64,000 nt of DNA from Actinomyces oris (GCF_006546825.1 NZ_VICC01000003.1:28138-92137); one strand, 5' to 3'; shown: positions 17,813 through 27,747, counted from the first letter of the stretch. Made by a program: numbers and translations. The notes: a model not told the origin generated them from the sequence alone.

Positions 17813-18568
17813 GTGAGCACAACGACTCTGTCCGTGGACTGCGGAGGCGGCGGCATCAAGGCCTCGGTGCTGGACTGCGAGGGCAACATCATCTCCCGCG
17901 CCGTGCGCACCCCGACCCCCTACCCGCTGCCGCCGGAGAAGCTGGTGGAGACCATCGCCTCGCTGGCCTCACAGCTGCCGGGCGCGGACCGGGTGACGGT
18001 GGGGATGCCGGGCATGATCCGCCACGGGGTCGTCGTCGCCACGCCGCACTACATCACCAAGGACGGCCCGCGCTCCAAGGTGCTGCCCGACCTGGTGGAG
18101 GCCTGGGGCCGCTTCGACATGGGTACCGCCGTCTCCAGGGCCCTGGGAATCCCCTCCCTGGTCCTCAACGACGCCGAGGTCGCCGGGGCCGGCGTCGTCA
18201 CGGGCCACGGCCTGGAGATGATCGTGACCCTGGGCACGGGCCTGGGCAACGCCGTCTTCGACAACGGGGTCCTGGCCCCGCACGTGGAGGTCTCCCAGGG
18301 GCCGGTGCGCTGGGGACTGACGTACGACGACTACATCGGCGAGCACGAGCGCCTGCGCCTGGGCGACGCGCACTGGTCGCGCCGGGTACGCCGCGTCGTC
18401 GACGCTCTGCGCCCCATGTACCTGTGGGACCGCCTCTACCTGGGCGGCGGCAACTCGCGGCGGATCACGGCGGCCCAGCTGGCCAAGATCGGCGACGACG
18501 TCGTCGTGGTCCCCAACGAGGCCGGCATGACCGGGGGCGCCCGCTGCTGGGACATGGCCCGCCCCTGA
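17813..18568 (+). CDS. ROK-family sugar kinase, polyphosphate-glucokinase-like
   Basis: The 251-aa actin-fold kinase has the N-terminal phosphate-binding loop SVDCGGGGIKAS, catalytic Asp within LVLNDAEVAG, and LGTGLGNAVF like PpgK and short ROK kinases. It lacks the Cys-rich ROK zinc motif. It may phosphorylate glucose with polyphosphate or ATP, but substrate residues cannot settle this. GTG 17813 starts just before the conserved loop and is divergent from truA, leaving only 48 bp for both promoters. Confidence 0.82.
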   Translation: MSTTTLSVDCGGGGIKASVLDCEGNIISRAVRTPTPYPLPPEKLVETIASLASQLPGADRVTVGMPGMIRHGVVVATPHYITKDGPRSKVLPDLVEAWGRFDMGTAVSRALGIPSLVLNDAEVAGAGVVTGHGLEMIVTLGTGLGNAVFDNGVLAPHVEVSQGPVRWGLTYDDYIGEHERLRLGDAHWSRRVRRVVDALRPMYLWDRLYLGGGNSRRITAAQLAKIGDDVVVVPNEAGMTGGARCWDMARP

Positions 18569-18671
18569 TTCCCGTTACTCCGTCCGTCGCCGGAGCCCTC
18601 CCCCAGGGGAGGCCGGTTACCTTCGCGGCGCACCCGGCCGCTCATGTCTCCGACTCAGCACCAACAGTCCC

Positions 18672-18700
18672 TTGCCGAGGGGCGCATCACCTTCTATCTT
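18672..18700 (+). promoter_or_regulatory. candidate promoter of pntAB
   Basis: TTGCCG (18672-18677) and TATCTT (18695-18700) are 17 bases apart, giving a start about 50 bases before the pntA ATG. Confidence 0.5.
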
Positions 18701-18756
18701 GCCGATAAGTTATGCGACGTGCCCGCGGCGGCACCCTCATTGTGCAAGGAGGCACT

Positions 18757-20307
18757 ATGCGTATCGGAGTCCCCTGCGAGCCGGCCGATCAGCCGCGTGC
18801 CGCTGCGAGCCCGCAGACGGTGGAGCGGATGATCCGCCTGGGCTACGAGGTCCTGGTGGAGAGCGGCGCCGGGGCGCGGGCGCAGTTCCCCGACGAGGCC
18901 TATGAGGCCGCCGGGGCCCGCCTGGCCGGCGGGGCCCGGGTCTGGGGCTGCGACGTCGTGGTGAGCGCCTCGGCCCCCGCCGAGGAGCACCTGGCGCTGA
19001 TGAGCTGGGGCGCGGTCCTCATCTGCCGGCTGGACCCGGCGCGCCACCCCGAGCTCCTCGAGTCGCTGCGCGAGCGCGGCATCACCGCTCTGGCCCTGGA
19101 CGTGGTCCCCAGGATCTCGCGGGCGCAGTCCTTGGACGTGCTCTCCTCGCAGGCGAACCTGGCCGGTTACCGCGCCGTCATTGAGGCGGCCTCCCACCTG
19201 GGCAGGCTGTTCAGCGGGCAGGTGACCGCCGCCGGTAAGTTCCCGCCCGCCACCGTCTATGTCATCGGCGCGGGCGTGGCCGGCCTGTCCGCCATCGGGA
19301 CCGCCTGCTCCCTGGGCGCGCAGGTGCGCGGTTCCGACGTGCGTCCGGAGGTCGCCGACCAGGTGCGTTCCATGGGGGCGCAGTTCGTGCCGCTGCCCAG
19401 CGCCCAGGAGGTGTCCTCCGACGGCTACGCCAAGGAGATGAGCGCCGACCAGGCGAGCGCGGCCAACGCGCTCTACGCCCAGCAGGCCGCCGAGTCCGAC
19501 GTCGTCATCACCACGGCGAGCATCCCGGGGCGCCGCGCCCCGGTGCTCCTGGACCGCTCCGCGATCGAGGCCATGCGCCCCGGATCGGTCATCATCGACA
19601 TGGCGGCGGCCACCGGCGGCAACACCGAGCTGACGGTGCCCGGGCAGGTGGTCACCACCGACGGCGGCGTCACGATCGTCGGGCACACGGACCTGGCCGG
19701 GATGCTGCCCGCACAGGCGACCCAGCTCTACGGGCGCAACATCGTCAACCTGCTGAGCCTGGTCACCCCCGACAAGGATGGGACCCTCGCCCTGGACCTG
19801 GACGATGAGGTGGTCCGGGCCATCACGGTCACTCACGACGGCGAGCTCCTGTGGCCCCCTCCCCCGATCCAGGTCTCGGCCGCCCCCGCTGCGAGCCAAC
19901 CGGAGCGGACAGCCGCCGACGACGCAGCTGCCCAGGAGGCCGCCCGCACGGCCCAGGCGCGCTCACGCTCCCGGCAGTGGCTGGGGCTGGCCGCAGCGAC
20001 CCTCGTGGCCGCCGCGCTGGTGCTGGTGACGCCGTCGGCCGCCACGAGCCACTACATCGTGCTCATGCTCTCGGTGATCCTGGGCTTCCACGTCATCTCC
20101 AACGTGACCCCGGCCCTGCACACGCCGCTGATGTCGGTGACCAACGCGATCTCGGGAATCATCCTGGTCGGGGCGATCTCGCAAGTCGGCCACCCCCATC
20201 CGCTCATCAGCGCCATCAGCCTGGCGGCGGTGGTCCTGGCCACGATCAATATCGTCGGCGGCTTCGCGGTCACCCACCGCATGCTCGCCATGTTCACGAA
20301 GGACTGA
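18757..20307 (+). CDS. pntA: NAD(P)+ transhydrogenase subunit alpha
   Basis: The subunit combines the NAD(H)-binding domain I (residues about 1-375, with VIGAGVAGLSAIG and QVRGSDVRPE) and, after an Ala/Glu/Arg linker, four membrane helices of domain II at the C-terminus. At 516 aa it is the fused E. coli-like form, whereas many actinobacteria split it. ATG 18757 has a strong AAGGAGG seven bases upstream. With PntB it uses the proton gradient to make NADPH from NADH. pntB follows 12 bp later, so they form one operon. Confidence 0.95.
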   Translation: MRIGVPCEPADQPRAAASPQTVERMIRLGYEVLVESGAGARAQFPDEAYEAAGARLAGGARVWGCDVVVSASAPAEEHLALMSWGAVLICRLDPARHPELLESLRERGITALALDVVPRISRAQSLDVLSSQANLAGYRAVIEAASHLGRLFSGQVTAAGKFPPATVYVIGAGVAGLSAIGTACSLGAQVRGSDVRPEVADQVRSMGAQFVPLPSAQEVSSDGYAKEMSADQASAANALYAQQAAESDVVITTASIPGRRAPVLLDRSAIEAMRPGSVIIDMAAATGGNTELTVPGQVVTTDGGVTIVGHTDLAGMLPAQATQLYGRNIVNLLSLVTPDKDGTLALDLDDEVVRAITVTHDGELLWPPPPIQVSAAPAASQPERTAADDAAAQEAARTAQARSRSRQWLGLAAATLVAAALVLVTPSAATSHYIVLMLSVILGFHVISNVTPALHTPLMSVTNAISGIILVGAISQVGHPHPLISAISLAAVVLATINIVGGFAVTHRMLAMFTKD

Positions 20308-20319
20308 GGTGAGAAGCAG

Positions 20320-21798
20320 ATGATGACTCACATCCTGATGCCGGCCACGTCGTCAAGCACGTTGATCGCCGCCGTGCCGTCGCTGCCCTCGCCGGTGGTC
20401 CTGGCCTATATCGCCGCCGCGATCCTGTTCATCCTGGCCGCGGCCGGCCTGTCCCGCCATGAGACGGCCGTGGCCGGCAACGTGGCGGGCGCCGTCGGCA
20501 TGGGCGTTGCGGTGCTGGCCGCCATCGGCCTGGCCCTGAGCAACCACCCCGCACGCGGCGTGCTGCCCACGCTGCTGCTCATCGCCATGGGCCTGGCCCT
20601 GGGCTCGGTCATCGGGCTGGTGGTGGCCCGGCGCGTCGCCATGACCGGGATGCCCCAGCTCATCGCCGTGCTCAACGGGCTGGTGGGGCTGGCGGCCGTC
20701 CTGGTGGGCTACAACTCCTACGTCTCCCCCGACGCCCTGTCCGCCTCGCTGGGCGCCTTCCACCTGGGTGAGGTCTTCCTGGGCGTGTTCGTCGGCGGGG
20801 TGACCTTCACCGGCTCGGTCCTGGCGGCCGCCAAGCTGGCCGGCCGGGTGCCGGGGCGGCCGCTGACGCTGCCGGGCCGCAACCTGCTCAACCTGGGGGC
20901 GCTCATCGGCTCCCTGGTCCTCATGGTCGGTTTCATGATGGCACCGGCTGGCTCCGCCGCGGGCTGGGCCCTCCTGGCGGTGATGACGCTCATCGCACTG
21001 GCGCTGGGGGCGCACCTGGTGCTGGCCATCGGCGGCGGCGACATGCCGGTGGTCGTCTCGATCATGAACTCCTACTCGGGATGGGCCTCCGCCTTCACCG
21101 GCTTCATGGTGGACAACGACCTGCTCATCATCACCGGGGCGCTGGTGGGCTCCTCGGGGGCCTACCTGTCCTACCTCATGTGCCAGGCCATGAACCGCTC
21201 CTTCCTCTCGGTGCTACTGGGAGGCTACGGGACCGACTCCACCAGCGCCGCCTCGAGCGGTTCGGGACAGGAGGGCACGGTGCATGAGACCACTGCCGGC
21301 GAGGTGGCCCACCTGCTGCAGTCCGCCCGGCGCGTGGTCATTACCCCCGGCTACGGGATGGCCGTCGCCCAGGCCCAGTACCCGGTGGCCACGCTGACCG
21401 AGATGCTGCGCTCGGAGGGCGTGGAGGTCACCTTCGGCATCCACCCGGTGGCGGGCCGCCTGCCCGGGCACATGAACGTGCTGCTGGCCGAGGCGAAGGT
21501 CCCCTACGACATCGTCCTGGAGATGGATGAGGTCAACGACTCCTTCGACGAGGTCGATGTCGTCCTCATCATCGGCGCCAACGACACTGTGAACCCGGCC
21601 GCGAAGGAGCCGGGATCCCCGATCGCGGGTATGCCGGTGCTGCACGTGTGGGAGGCGAGCCGGGTCATCGTCTTCAAGCGCTCCATGGCGACCGGCTACG
21701 CGGGGGTCAACAACCCGCTCTTCTTCCGGGAGAACAGCTCCATGCTGTTCGGCGACGCCAAGGACACGGTTGAGGCCATCATCCGCGCCCTGGAGTAG
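20320..21798 (+). CDS. pntB: NAD(P)+ transhydrogenase subunit beta
   Basis: The 492-aa membrane protein has about eight or nine helices, followed by the NADP(H)-binding domain III at the C-terminus. That domain carries [34 protein letters not shown], and [14 protein letters not shown], all hallmarks of the dIII fold. It forms the proton channel with the PntA helices. It starts 12 bp after pntA and ends 12 bp before the convergent mgtC-family gene. The start may be either of two adjacent ATG codons. Confidence 0.95.
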   Translation: MMTHILMPATSSSTLIAAVPSLPSPVVLAYIAAAILFILAAAGLSRHETAVAGNVAGAVGMGVAVLAAIGLALSNHPARGVLPTLLLIAMGLALGSVIGLVVARRVAMTGMPQLIAVLNGLVGLAAVLVGYNSYVSPDALSASLGAFHLGEVFLGVFVGGVTFTGSVLAAAKLAGRVPGRPLTLPGRNLLNLGALIGSLVLMVGFMMAPAGSAAGWALLAVMTLIALALGAHLVLAIGGGDMPVVVSIMNSYSGWASAFTGFMVDNDLLIITGALVGSSGAYLSYLMCQAMNRSFLSVLLGGYGTDSTSAASSGSGQEGTVHETTAGEVAHLLQSARRVVITPGYGMAVAQAQYPVATLTEMLRSEGVEVTFGIHPVAGRLPGHMNVLLAEAKVPYDIVLEMDEVNDSFDEVDVVLIIGANDTVNPAAKEPGSPIAGMPVLHVWEASRVIVFKRSMATGYAGVNNPLFFRENSSMLFGDAKDTVEAIIRALE

Positions 21799-21810
21799 GA
21801 GGGGCCGGTC

Positions 21811-22515
21811 TCAGTCGAGCCGGCCGCCCTCGAGGCACTCGACGCCGTCGACGCCGTCGAGCCCGGAGAGGGCCTCGATGAGGTTGACGGCGGGCCGCTG
21901 CCCGTGGAAGCGCATGACGGCGTTCATGGTGCGTCCGTGCTCGCCACGGGTCACCTCGGTCTCCTCCAGGGTGGCGGTGAAGCCCGACGCGGTGGCGACC
22001 TGGAGGATCTCCGGCATGATGGCGCTGCCGATCTCGTAGTCGATGCGCACGGTCACCTCGCCGCGGCGGCGCTGCAGGCGCGAGGTGAGGGGGCCCAGGA
22101 ACAGGACGACGATGTAGTCCAGCGCGACCGCCGTGGCCGCCAGGGGGATCATGCCCGCCCCGCAGGCCATGCCGATGGCGGCGCTGAGCCAGACGGTCGC
22201 GGCGGTGGTCAGGCCCCGGACGGTGTCGTTGTTGACGAAGATGACCCCGGCGCCCAGGAAGCCGATGCCGGAGACGATCTGCGCGGCCACGCGACTGGGG
22301 TCCACCGCGACATCCGAGCCGGTGATCGGGGCGAAGCCGTAGGCGGACACGAGGGTGAACAGGCACGAGCCCAGTCCCACCAGGACGTGCGTCTTGACGC
22401 CGGCGTCCTTGTGGCGCAGGTGGCGCTCGGCGCCCAGCGTTAGGCACAGGACGAAGGTGGCGAGCATCGCGACGACCTGGACCCCCACGTGGTTCAGGCT
22501 GAACAGCGTGTCCAC
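21811..22515 (-). CDS. MgtC/SapB-family membrane protein
   Basis: The 234-aa protein has four or five membrane helices containing THVLVGLGSCLFTLVSAYGF and SGIGFLGAGVIF..NDTVRGLTTAATVW, the MgtC signature. A C-terminal soluble ACT-like domain (about residues 150-234) follows. MgtC proteins affect Mg limitation responses, membrane potential and ATP synthase activity. GTG 22515 is preceded by GGAAGGGAG. It is convergent with pntB, another proton-motive-force enzyme, but a functional link is only speculative. Confidence 0.9.
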   Translation of the reverse strand: MDTLFSLNHVGVQVVAMLATFVLCLTLGAERHLRHKDAGVKTHVLVGLGSCLFTLVSAYGFAPITGSDVAVDPSRVAAQIVSGIGFLGAGVIFVNNDTVRGLTTAATVWLSAAIGMACGAGMIPLAATAVALDYIVVLFLGPLTSRLQRRRGEVTVRIDYEIGSAIMPEILQVATASGFTATLEETEVTRGEHGRTMNAVMRFHGQRPAVNLIEALSGLDGVDGVECLEGGRLD

Positions 22516-22707
22516 ACCGGCTCCCTTCCGTGTCGTCACCGTGCCTGTCCTGCCGGCAGCCGCCGGTTCCCTGCCGGCCCGCTGCCAGCACAGCGACGAT
22601 TCTAAAGGAGCCCTTGGCCGGGCGCGCCTTTGGTGATGTCTCCCCATCGCGGCGGCGCTCAGGCACCGTTTAGCGTGAGCACACCATCTTCCCCCTGTTC
22701 CTGAGGC

Positions 22708-24546
22708 TTGTCCGACGTGTTGCTCTCCTCCTGCGCCGCCCCCGAGGGGGCTGCTCGCGCCGGTCGGCTGCTGGAGCTCAGTGAGCGCCTGGCCGAGTCG
22801 GGCCGTCGGGGGGAGGCGCTGGATGCCGCGCGGGAGGCCTGCCAGGTTCTCCGGAGCCTGGCCCGGCTCGATTCAGGCACGTACCTGCCAGATCTTGCCG
22901 AGGGGCTGTCGGTCATGGCATCCCGCCTGCGCGAGGCCCGCCGCATGCGTGAGGGGGTTGCGGTCTCGCAGGAGACGGTCCGGCTCCGACGGCGCCTGAC
23001 CCGGCACGACTACGACGCCCACGCCTCCGGGCTGGCGCAGGCTCTGTGCCGTCTCGCCGTCGACCTGAGCGCTTCCGGCGAGCTGCGTGACGCCCTGGCC
23101 AGCGCTCAGGAGTCCGTGGACCTCTACCGGAGCCTGCGCCGGGATGATTCCGTCACCGACGAGACCGGATTGGTTCAGGCTCTGGTCACGCTCGCCTGCT
23201 GCCTGAGTGAGTCCGGTCGGCCGAGCGCCGCTTTCGTCAGCGCCCAGCAGGCCCTCACTGTCCGACGGCGTCTGGTCCGGGCCGATCCGGATGTGCACAC
23301 GCCCCGACTCGCAGCGGACCTGGCACGTCTGGCTCCTAGGCTGCGCACGGTGGGCTATGTCGAAGAGGCACTCGAGATGGCCCGGGAAGCCGCGGGTCTC
23401 TACCGCCGCCTCGATGAGGAGGAGATCGGTTCGTGCACCGGCGATCTTGCCGGTGCCCTCGAGGTGCTGGCCGCCTGCGGGGCTGCCGTCGGGCACCGAA
23501 CCGAGGCCCTGGAGGCGGCCGAGGAGGCCGCTGCGCTCTACCGGGGACTGGCCCGCCGCACGCCGGCGCTCTCCTCGCCGAAGGCCGCCCATGCCCTGGG
23601 AACACTGGCTCGGCGCCTGAGCGACGTGGGTCGGCACCGCGAGGCACTCGCCGCGGGTGAGCAGGCAGTCAACCTCGCTCGCGCTCTGGCCCACAGCGCC
23701 CCCGACAGCCATCTGCCTGACCTGGCCGACACCCTCACGGTCCAGGCCGCCTGCCTGCGTGAGGCTGACAGGCTGGACCGCGCTCTGGCTTCGGCGCGGG
23801 AGGCGGTCAGCATTCGACGCGCTCTGGAGCACAGCCGCCCCAGCACTGAGACCCCGGCCCTGGCTGAGTCCCTGTACGTCCTCGCCGTCTACCTGTACAC
23901 GGCCGGGCAGCTGCAGGAGTCCTTCGCGATGGCCTGGGAGGCCATCGACATCTACCGGCAGCTGGTCCGCACCAACCCGGCCCCTCATACCGCCAACCTG
24001 GCTCGGGCACTCAATATCCTCACCTTGAACCTCAGCCGGGCCGGGCGTGCGCACGAGGCCCTGGCTGCGGTACAGGAGGCGGTCACCTTCTACCGGAGCC
24101 TGGCTCAGGTCGATCCGACCGCCTACAAGCCGGACCTGGCGGCCTGCCTGCACAACCTGGCCACGTGCCTGGGTGATATCGGGGACCGCTCCGCCGCGCT
24201 GGCCGCGATCCGGGAGACGGCGGAGCTCCGTCGGGAGCTGGCAGCGCGCGACCCAGCGACGCACGCCCCGGCGCTGGCCCCGTGCCTGCACCGGCTCACC
24301 AAGCGCCTGGCCGAGGCCGGTCACCGAGGCGAGGCCCTGGAGACCGCACGGGAGGCGGTCGCCGCCTACCGGAGCCTGGCCCGCAGGCGCCCGGATGACT
24401 TCAGCCGGGGGCTCGCCGGCGCGCTCGGCACCTATGCGTCAGTCCTCGAGTGGGCGGGCAGGAAGGCCGACGCCGCCCGCATCCGCCAGGAGAGCGAGGC
24501 CATGACGGAGGAAACGGCCTTGGAGGACTCCATCCGGGGATTCTGA
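22708..24546 (+). CDS. protein made of twelve 46-residue TPR-like repeats
   Basis: After about 20 residues the 612-aa protein consists of twelve consecutive 46-aa repeats (residues 21-572) and a 40-aa partial thirteenth. Each repeat has the pattern L..LA..L...GR..EAL.A..EAV..YR.LAR.DP..H.P.LA. The unit is a two-helix TPR relative with a long linker. There is no signal peptide, membrane segment, enzymatic or DNA-binding domain, so it is probably a cytoplasmic scaffold. TTG at 22708 is the first possible start after an in-frame stop, with a weak TGAGG just upstream. GTG 22717 is the alternative. Confidence 0.85.
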   Translation: MSDVLLSSCAAPEGAARAGRLLELSERLAESGRRGEALDAAREACQVLRSLARLDSGTYLPDLAEGLSVMASRLREARRMREGVAVSQETVRLRRRLTRHDYDAHASGLAQALCRLAVDLSASGELRDALASAQESVDLYRSLRRDDSVTDETGLVQALVTLACCLSESGRPSAAFVSAQQALTVRRRLVRADPDVHTPRLAADLARLAPRLRTVGYVEEALEMAREAAGLYRRLDEEEIGSCTGDLAGALEVLAACGAAVGHRTEALEAAEEAAALYRGLARRTPALSSPKAAHALGTLARRLSDVGRHREALAAGEQAVNLARALAHSAPDSHLPDLADTLTVQAACLREADRLDRALASAREAVSIRRALEHSRPSTETPALAESLYVLAVYLYTAGQLQESFAMAWEAIDIYRQLVRTNPAPHTANLARALNILTLNLSRAGRAHEALAAVQEAVTFYRSLAQVDPTAYKPDLAACLHNLATCLGDIGDRSAALAAIRETAELRRELAARDPATHAPALAPCLHRLTKRLAEAGHRGEALETAREAVAAYRSLARRRPDDFSRGLAGALGTYASVLEWAGRKADAARIRQESEAMTEETALEDSIRGF

Positions 24547-24614
24547 GGAGCGGCGCCGGCCCGGCAGTGCCGCGCGGGCGCGGAGAGCGCAGAACGCGAC
24601 GCCGGGCGGATCGG

Positions 24615-24715
24615 GAACTGCGTTCTGTGCCCAGGACGTACTTCTCCCCCATACGACTGCGGTCCGTCCCCAGTGATCTGGAGGACATCGCAGTTCTCGT
24701 CGAAAAAGTACGTCC
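24615..24715. repeat. nested palindromic element, copy A
   Basis: Interleaved inverted repeats: GAACTGCG (24615-24622) with its complement at 24689-24696, and a perfect 10-bp arm pair 24634-24643 with 24706-24715. A similar architecture, with ACTGCG arms and ending in GTCCCCGATC, lies at 36476-36566, suggesting a dispersed intergenic family. Confidence 0.4.
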
Positions 24716-24925
24716 CCGATCACGATGTCCGACGCACAAGGCCCCGATCTACCGGCCTGCCCTGAGTTTCCCGCTTGCCCCGTCAGCCCCACCCCATCGC
24801 GGGATACCTGGGTGGTCATCGTCTACTATGCGGGGAGTCAACACGGGCAGGCCGCATTCTCCTCTGGTGCGTGCCAGGCCCCGGCCAGTGCCGATGCCGT
24901 CGGCCACCATCTGCCGACTAACACA

Positions 24926-24961
24926 GGGAGGGCCGGTCACCATCAGGTGACCGGCCCTCCC
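24926..24961 (-). terminator. terminator downstream of rplQ
   Basis: A perfect 15-bp stem (24926-24940 with 24947-24961) has a 6-nt loop, 31 bases after the rplQ stop. It is well placed to end the infA-rplQ transcription unit. Confidence 0.85.
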
Positions 24962-24992
24962 CGGAGTATTGGCTCAGAGCGTCAGCTCTGGC

Positions 24993-25718
24993 TCACTTCT
25001 CGACCTTCTGGGCGGCGGCGCCGCCGGCGGGGGCGAAGCCCGCGGCCTCGGCGTCCTCGGCGCTGGCGAACCAGACCTCGGCGACCGTGGCGTCGTACCA
25101 GCGCGAGCCGGGAACGTGGTACTTCATGGAGTCCTCGTTGCCCTTGACCAGGTGGTCGTCGTCGGGAGCGTCCGTGGCGCCCTCCTCGAGACGGACCGCG
25201 CCGGCGTACTCGGCCTTGTCAGCCTTGTCAGCCTTGTCGGCCTTCTCCTCAGCCTTCTCGGTCGTGGCCTTCTTCTCGGCCTTGTCCTCGTCGGCGACAG
25301 CCTTCTGGGCGGCCTTCTTAGCGGTGGCGACCGCGTCCTCCACGATCTCCTTGCGGGCAACCGGCTCCAGCACCAGGGAGATGACCGCCATGGGGGCGTT
25401 GTCGCCCTTGCGGGGGGTCGTCTTGATGATGCGGGTGTAACCGCCCTCGCGGCCCTCGAACTTGGGGGCGAGCTCCTCGAAGAGGCGGTAGACGGCGTAC
25501 TTGTCCGTCACCTTCTTCAGCACAGTGCGGCGGGCGTGCAGGTCACCGCGCTTGCCCTTGGTGATGAGCTTCTCGACGTAGGGACGCAGGCGACGAGCGC
25601 GAGCCTCCGTGGTCTTGATCGACTCGTGAACGATGAGCTGCGTGGCCAGGTTGGCGAGCAGGTGACGCTCGTGCTGGGCGCTGCCGCCCAGACGGGGACC
25701 CTTAGTGGGGCGAGGCAT
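24993..25718 (-). CDS. rplQ: 50S ribosomal protein L17 with long C-terminal extension
   Basis: Residues 1-120 are a normal L17 ([17 protein letters not shown]...). A low-complexity Ala/Lys/Glu linker (about 130-170, with a [10 protein letters not shown] tandem) follows, and then a small folded-looking tail (about 188-228) containing [18 protein letters not shown] and [16 protein letters not shown]. That tail resembles a small Gly/Trp/Tyr module seen at protein ends in actinobacteria. L17 binds 23S rRNA near the exit tunnel, so the extension would project from the ribosome. It is the last gene of the alpha operon, before a strong terminator. Confidence 0.95.
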   Translation of the reverse strand: MPRPTKGPRLGGSAQHERHLLANLATQLIVHESIKTTEARARRLRPYVEKLITKGKRGDLHARRTVLKKVTDKYAVYRLFEELAPKFEGREGGYTRIIKTTPRKGDNAPMAVISLVLEPVARKEIVEDAVATAKKAAQKAVADEDKAEKKATTEKAEEKADKADKADKAEYAGAVRLEEGATDAPDDDHLVKGNEDSMKYHVPGSRWYDATVAEVWFASAEDAEAAGFAPAGGAAAQKVEK

Positions 25719-25748
25719 GGTTGTCTCCTAGGTGAATAACGAGCCGGC

Positions 25749-26750
25749 TCAGGCCTGGGTCTCGTCGCTGAACGTGGGGTTGGCGTAGTCGTCGTCCGAG
25801 ACGTAGTCGACCGGGGAGCCCTTGAGGGAGAGCCCCAGCTCGGCCAGCTTGTCCTTGATCTCGGAGATGGACTTGGCGCCGAAGTTACGGATGTCGAGCA
25901 GGTCGGCCTCGCTGCGCGAGACGAGCTCACCGACGGTGTGGATGCCCTCGCGCTTGAGGGCGTTGGAGGAGCGGGCCTGCAGGTCGAGCTCGTCGATCAT
26001 GAGGGCCAGGTCCTGCTGGAAGGCCTCGTCGATCGGCGAGGGGCCGACCTCGATGCCTTCGGCCTCGACGTTGAGCTCACGGGCCAGGCCGAAGAGCTCC
26101 ACGAGGGTCTTACCGGCCGAGGCCAGGGCGTCACGCGGGGTGATGGAGGACTTGGTCTCGACGTCGACGATGAGACGGTCGAAGTCGGTGCGCTGCTCCA
26201 CACGGGTGGCCTCGACGGAGTAGGAGACCTTCTTGACCGGCGAGTAGATCGAGTCCACCGGGATGCGGGAGATCTCCGCGTTGGGGTCCTTGTTCTGGTT
26301 GGCGGAGACGTAGCCGCGGCCGCGCTCGACCGTCAGCTCGATCTCCAACTTGCCCTTCTCGTTGAGAGTGGCGATGACCAGATCGGGGTTGTGGATCTCG
26401 ACGCCGGCCGGCGGGGTGATGTCACCGGCGGTGACCTCGCTCGGACCGGACTTGCGCAGGTACATGACGACCGGCTCGTCGTTCTCCGAGGACAGGACGA
26501 TCTCCTTGATGTTGAGGATGATCTGAGCGACATCCTCCTTGACCCCGGGGATCGTGCGGAACTCGTGGGGCACCCCGTCGATGCGGACGCTGGTCACGGC
26601 CGCCCCCGGGATGGAGGACAGCAGCGTGCGGCGCAGGGAGTTGCCGAGCGTGTAGCCGAAGCCGGGCTCGAGGGGCTCGAGTACGAAGCGCGAGCGGCGG
26701 TCCTCGACCACGACCTCCTCGGTGAGCGTGGGTCGCTGTGCAATGAGCAC
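25749..26750 (-). CDS. rpoA: DNA-directed RNA polymerase subunit alpha
   Basis: The 333-aa alpha subunit has the N-terminal assembly domain ([20 protein letters not shown]) and a C-terminal DNA-contacting domain (LARSSN-like [20 protein letters not shown]). The C-terminal tail is acidic. Two alpha subunits nucleate polymerase assembly. It sits between rpsK and rplQ as usual, but the rpsD gene often found just upstream is missing. Confidence 0.98.
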   Translation of the reverse strand: MLIAQRPTLTEEVVVEDRRSRFVLEPLEPGFGYTLGNSLRRTLLSSIPGAAVTSVRIDGVPHEFRTIPGVKEDVAQIILNIKEIVLSSENDEPVVMYLRKSGPSEVTAGDITPPAGVEIHNPDLVIATLNEKGKLEIELTVERGRGYVSANQNKDPNAEISRIPVDSIYSPVKKVSYSVEATRVEQRTDFDRLIVDVETKSSITPRDALASAGKTLVELFGLARELNVEAEGIEVGPSPIDEAFQQDLALMIDELDLQARSSNALKREGIHTVGELVSRSEADLLDIRNFGAKSISEIKDKLAELGLSLKGSPVDYVSDDDYANPTFSDETQA

Positions 26751-26807
26751 GTGGTTTCCTTTCGTCGCGGCGCCCGCTATATGACGCCGTTCCTCATGGG
26801 TGGAGCA

Positions 26808-26827
26808 GCCGGCCCGACTGGGCCGGC
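26808..26827 (-). terminator. hairpin 1 in the rpsK-rpoA gap
   Basis: A perfect 8-bp GC stem (26808-26815 with 26820-26827) with a 4-nt loop, in the 158-bp space between rpsK and rpoA. It may attenuate transcription into rpoA. Confidence 0.45.
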
Positions 26828-26865
26828 CCTACTCCGCGTCCCGCCGTGGGAGCGGAACGTGGTGA

Positions 26866-26898
26866 GACGACGACGCAGCAACCGGCTGCGCCGTCGTC
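26866..26898 (-). terminator. hairpin 2 in the rpsK-rpoA gap
   Basis: A 14-bp stem with one mismatch (26866-26879 with 26885-26898) starts 10 bases after the rpsK stop. Together with hairpin 1 it may cause partial termination or protect the rpsK mRNA end. Confidence 0.5.
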
Positions 26899-26908
26899 CC
26901 CTTAAAGC

Positions 26909-27310
26909 TCAGACGCGACGGCGCTTGGGCGGACGGCAGCCGTTGAAGGCCTGGGGGGTGACGTCGGTGATCGAGCCGACCTCGAGGCCGGCGGCCTGGA
27001 GGGAGCGGATCGCGGTCTCGCGGCCGGAGCCGGGACCCTTGACGAAGACGTCAACCTTCTTCATGCCGTGCTCCTGGGCGCGCCGGGCGGCGGCCTCGGC
27101 GGCGAGCTGGGCGGCGTAGGGGGTCGACTTGCGCGAGCCCTTGAAGCCGACCTGGCCGGAGGAGCACCAGGCGATGACGGCGCCCTGCGGGTCCGTCAGC
27201 GAGACGATGGTGTTGTTGAAGGTGGACTTGATGTAGGCGTGACCGTGGGTAACGTTCTTGCGGTCCTTGCGGCGCGTCTTGCGCGCGGCGGCGCGGGTCT
27301 TGGGAGGCAT
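26909..27310 (-). CDS. rpsK: 30S ribosomal protein S11
   Basis: The 133-aa S11 has [19 protein letters not shown] and the C-terminal [18 protein letters not shown], both nearly invariant. It shapes the mRNA exit platform of the 30S subunit. The Arg/Lys-rich N-terminal extension is normal for actinobacteria. It is co-transcribed with rpsM 62 bp upstream. Confidence 0.97.
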   Translation of the reverse strand: MPPKTRAAARKTRRKDRKNVTHGHAYIKSTFNNTIVSLTDPQGAVIAWCSSGQVGFKGSRKSTPYAAQLAAEAAARRAQEHGMKKVDVFVKGPGSGRETAIRSLQAAGLEVGSITDVTPQAFNGCRPPKRRRV

Positions 27311-27372
27311 TCTTCCTTCTTCGTGATGAGGTCGTCACTGCGCCCTGCGCTGGGCGGGGCGCGAGCTGCTGC

Positions 27373-27747
27373 TTACTTGGCCTTCTTCTTACCGGCCACG
27401 GTGCGCTTGGGGCCCTTGCGGGTACGCGCGTTGGTCTTGGTGCGCTGACCGTGCACCGGCAGGTGGCGGCGGTGGCGCAGGCCCTGGTAGCAGCCGATCT
27501 CGATCTTGCGGCGGATGTCCGCCTGAACCTCACGACGCAGGTCACCCTCAACCTGGTAGTTGCCGTCGATGTGGGTGCGGAGCTTGACCAGCTCCTCCTC
27601 GGTGAGGTCCTTGACGCGGGTGTCGGGGTTGACGCCCGTCGCCTTCAGGGTCTCGTCCGCGCGGGTGCGTCCGATCCCGAAGATGTAGGTGAGTGCGATC
27701 TCGACTCGCTTCTCGCGAGGCAGGTCGACACCGGAAATGCGTGCCAC
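27373..27747 (-). CDS. rpsM: 30S ribosomal protein S13
   Basis: The 124-aa protein begins [21 protein letters not shown] and ends in a Lys-rich tail, GKKKAK, that reaches the A and P sites. GTG 27747 is preceded by AGGAG and gives the standard N-terminus. An in-frame ATG 12 codons upstream would add non-conserved residues. It bridges the 30S head to the 50S subunit. Confidence 0.96.
   Translation of the reverse strand: MARISGVDLPREKRVEIALTYIFGIGRTRADETLKATGVNPDTRVKDLTEEELVKLRTHIDGNYQVEGDLRREVQADIRRKIEIGCYQGLRHRRHLPVHGQRTKTNARTRKGPKRTVAGKKKAK

Larger units (their letters stand above)
24547..24992. other. 446-bp intergenic stretch between the TPR gene and rplQ
   Basis: No gene is apparent. 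It contains a complex palindromic element (24615-24715) and the rplQ terminator (24926-24961). The remaining bases show no recognisable features. Confidence 0.6.

Noticed and set aside
22873..24324. Long minus-strand open frame opposite the TPR repeat gene
   Set aside because: It mirrors the repeats of the real gene, has low-complexity composition and no start signal.
25213..25240. Tandem 9-bp repeat as a separate feature
   Set aside because: It lies in the rplQ coding frame and just encodes the [10 protein letters not shown] part of the L17 linker.
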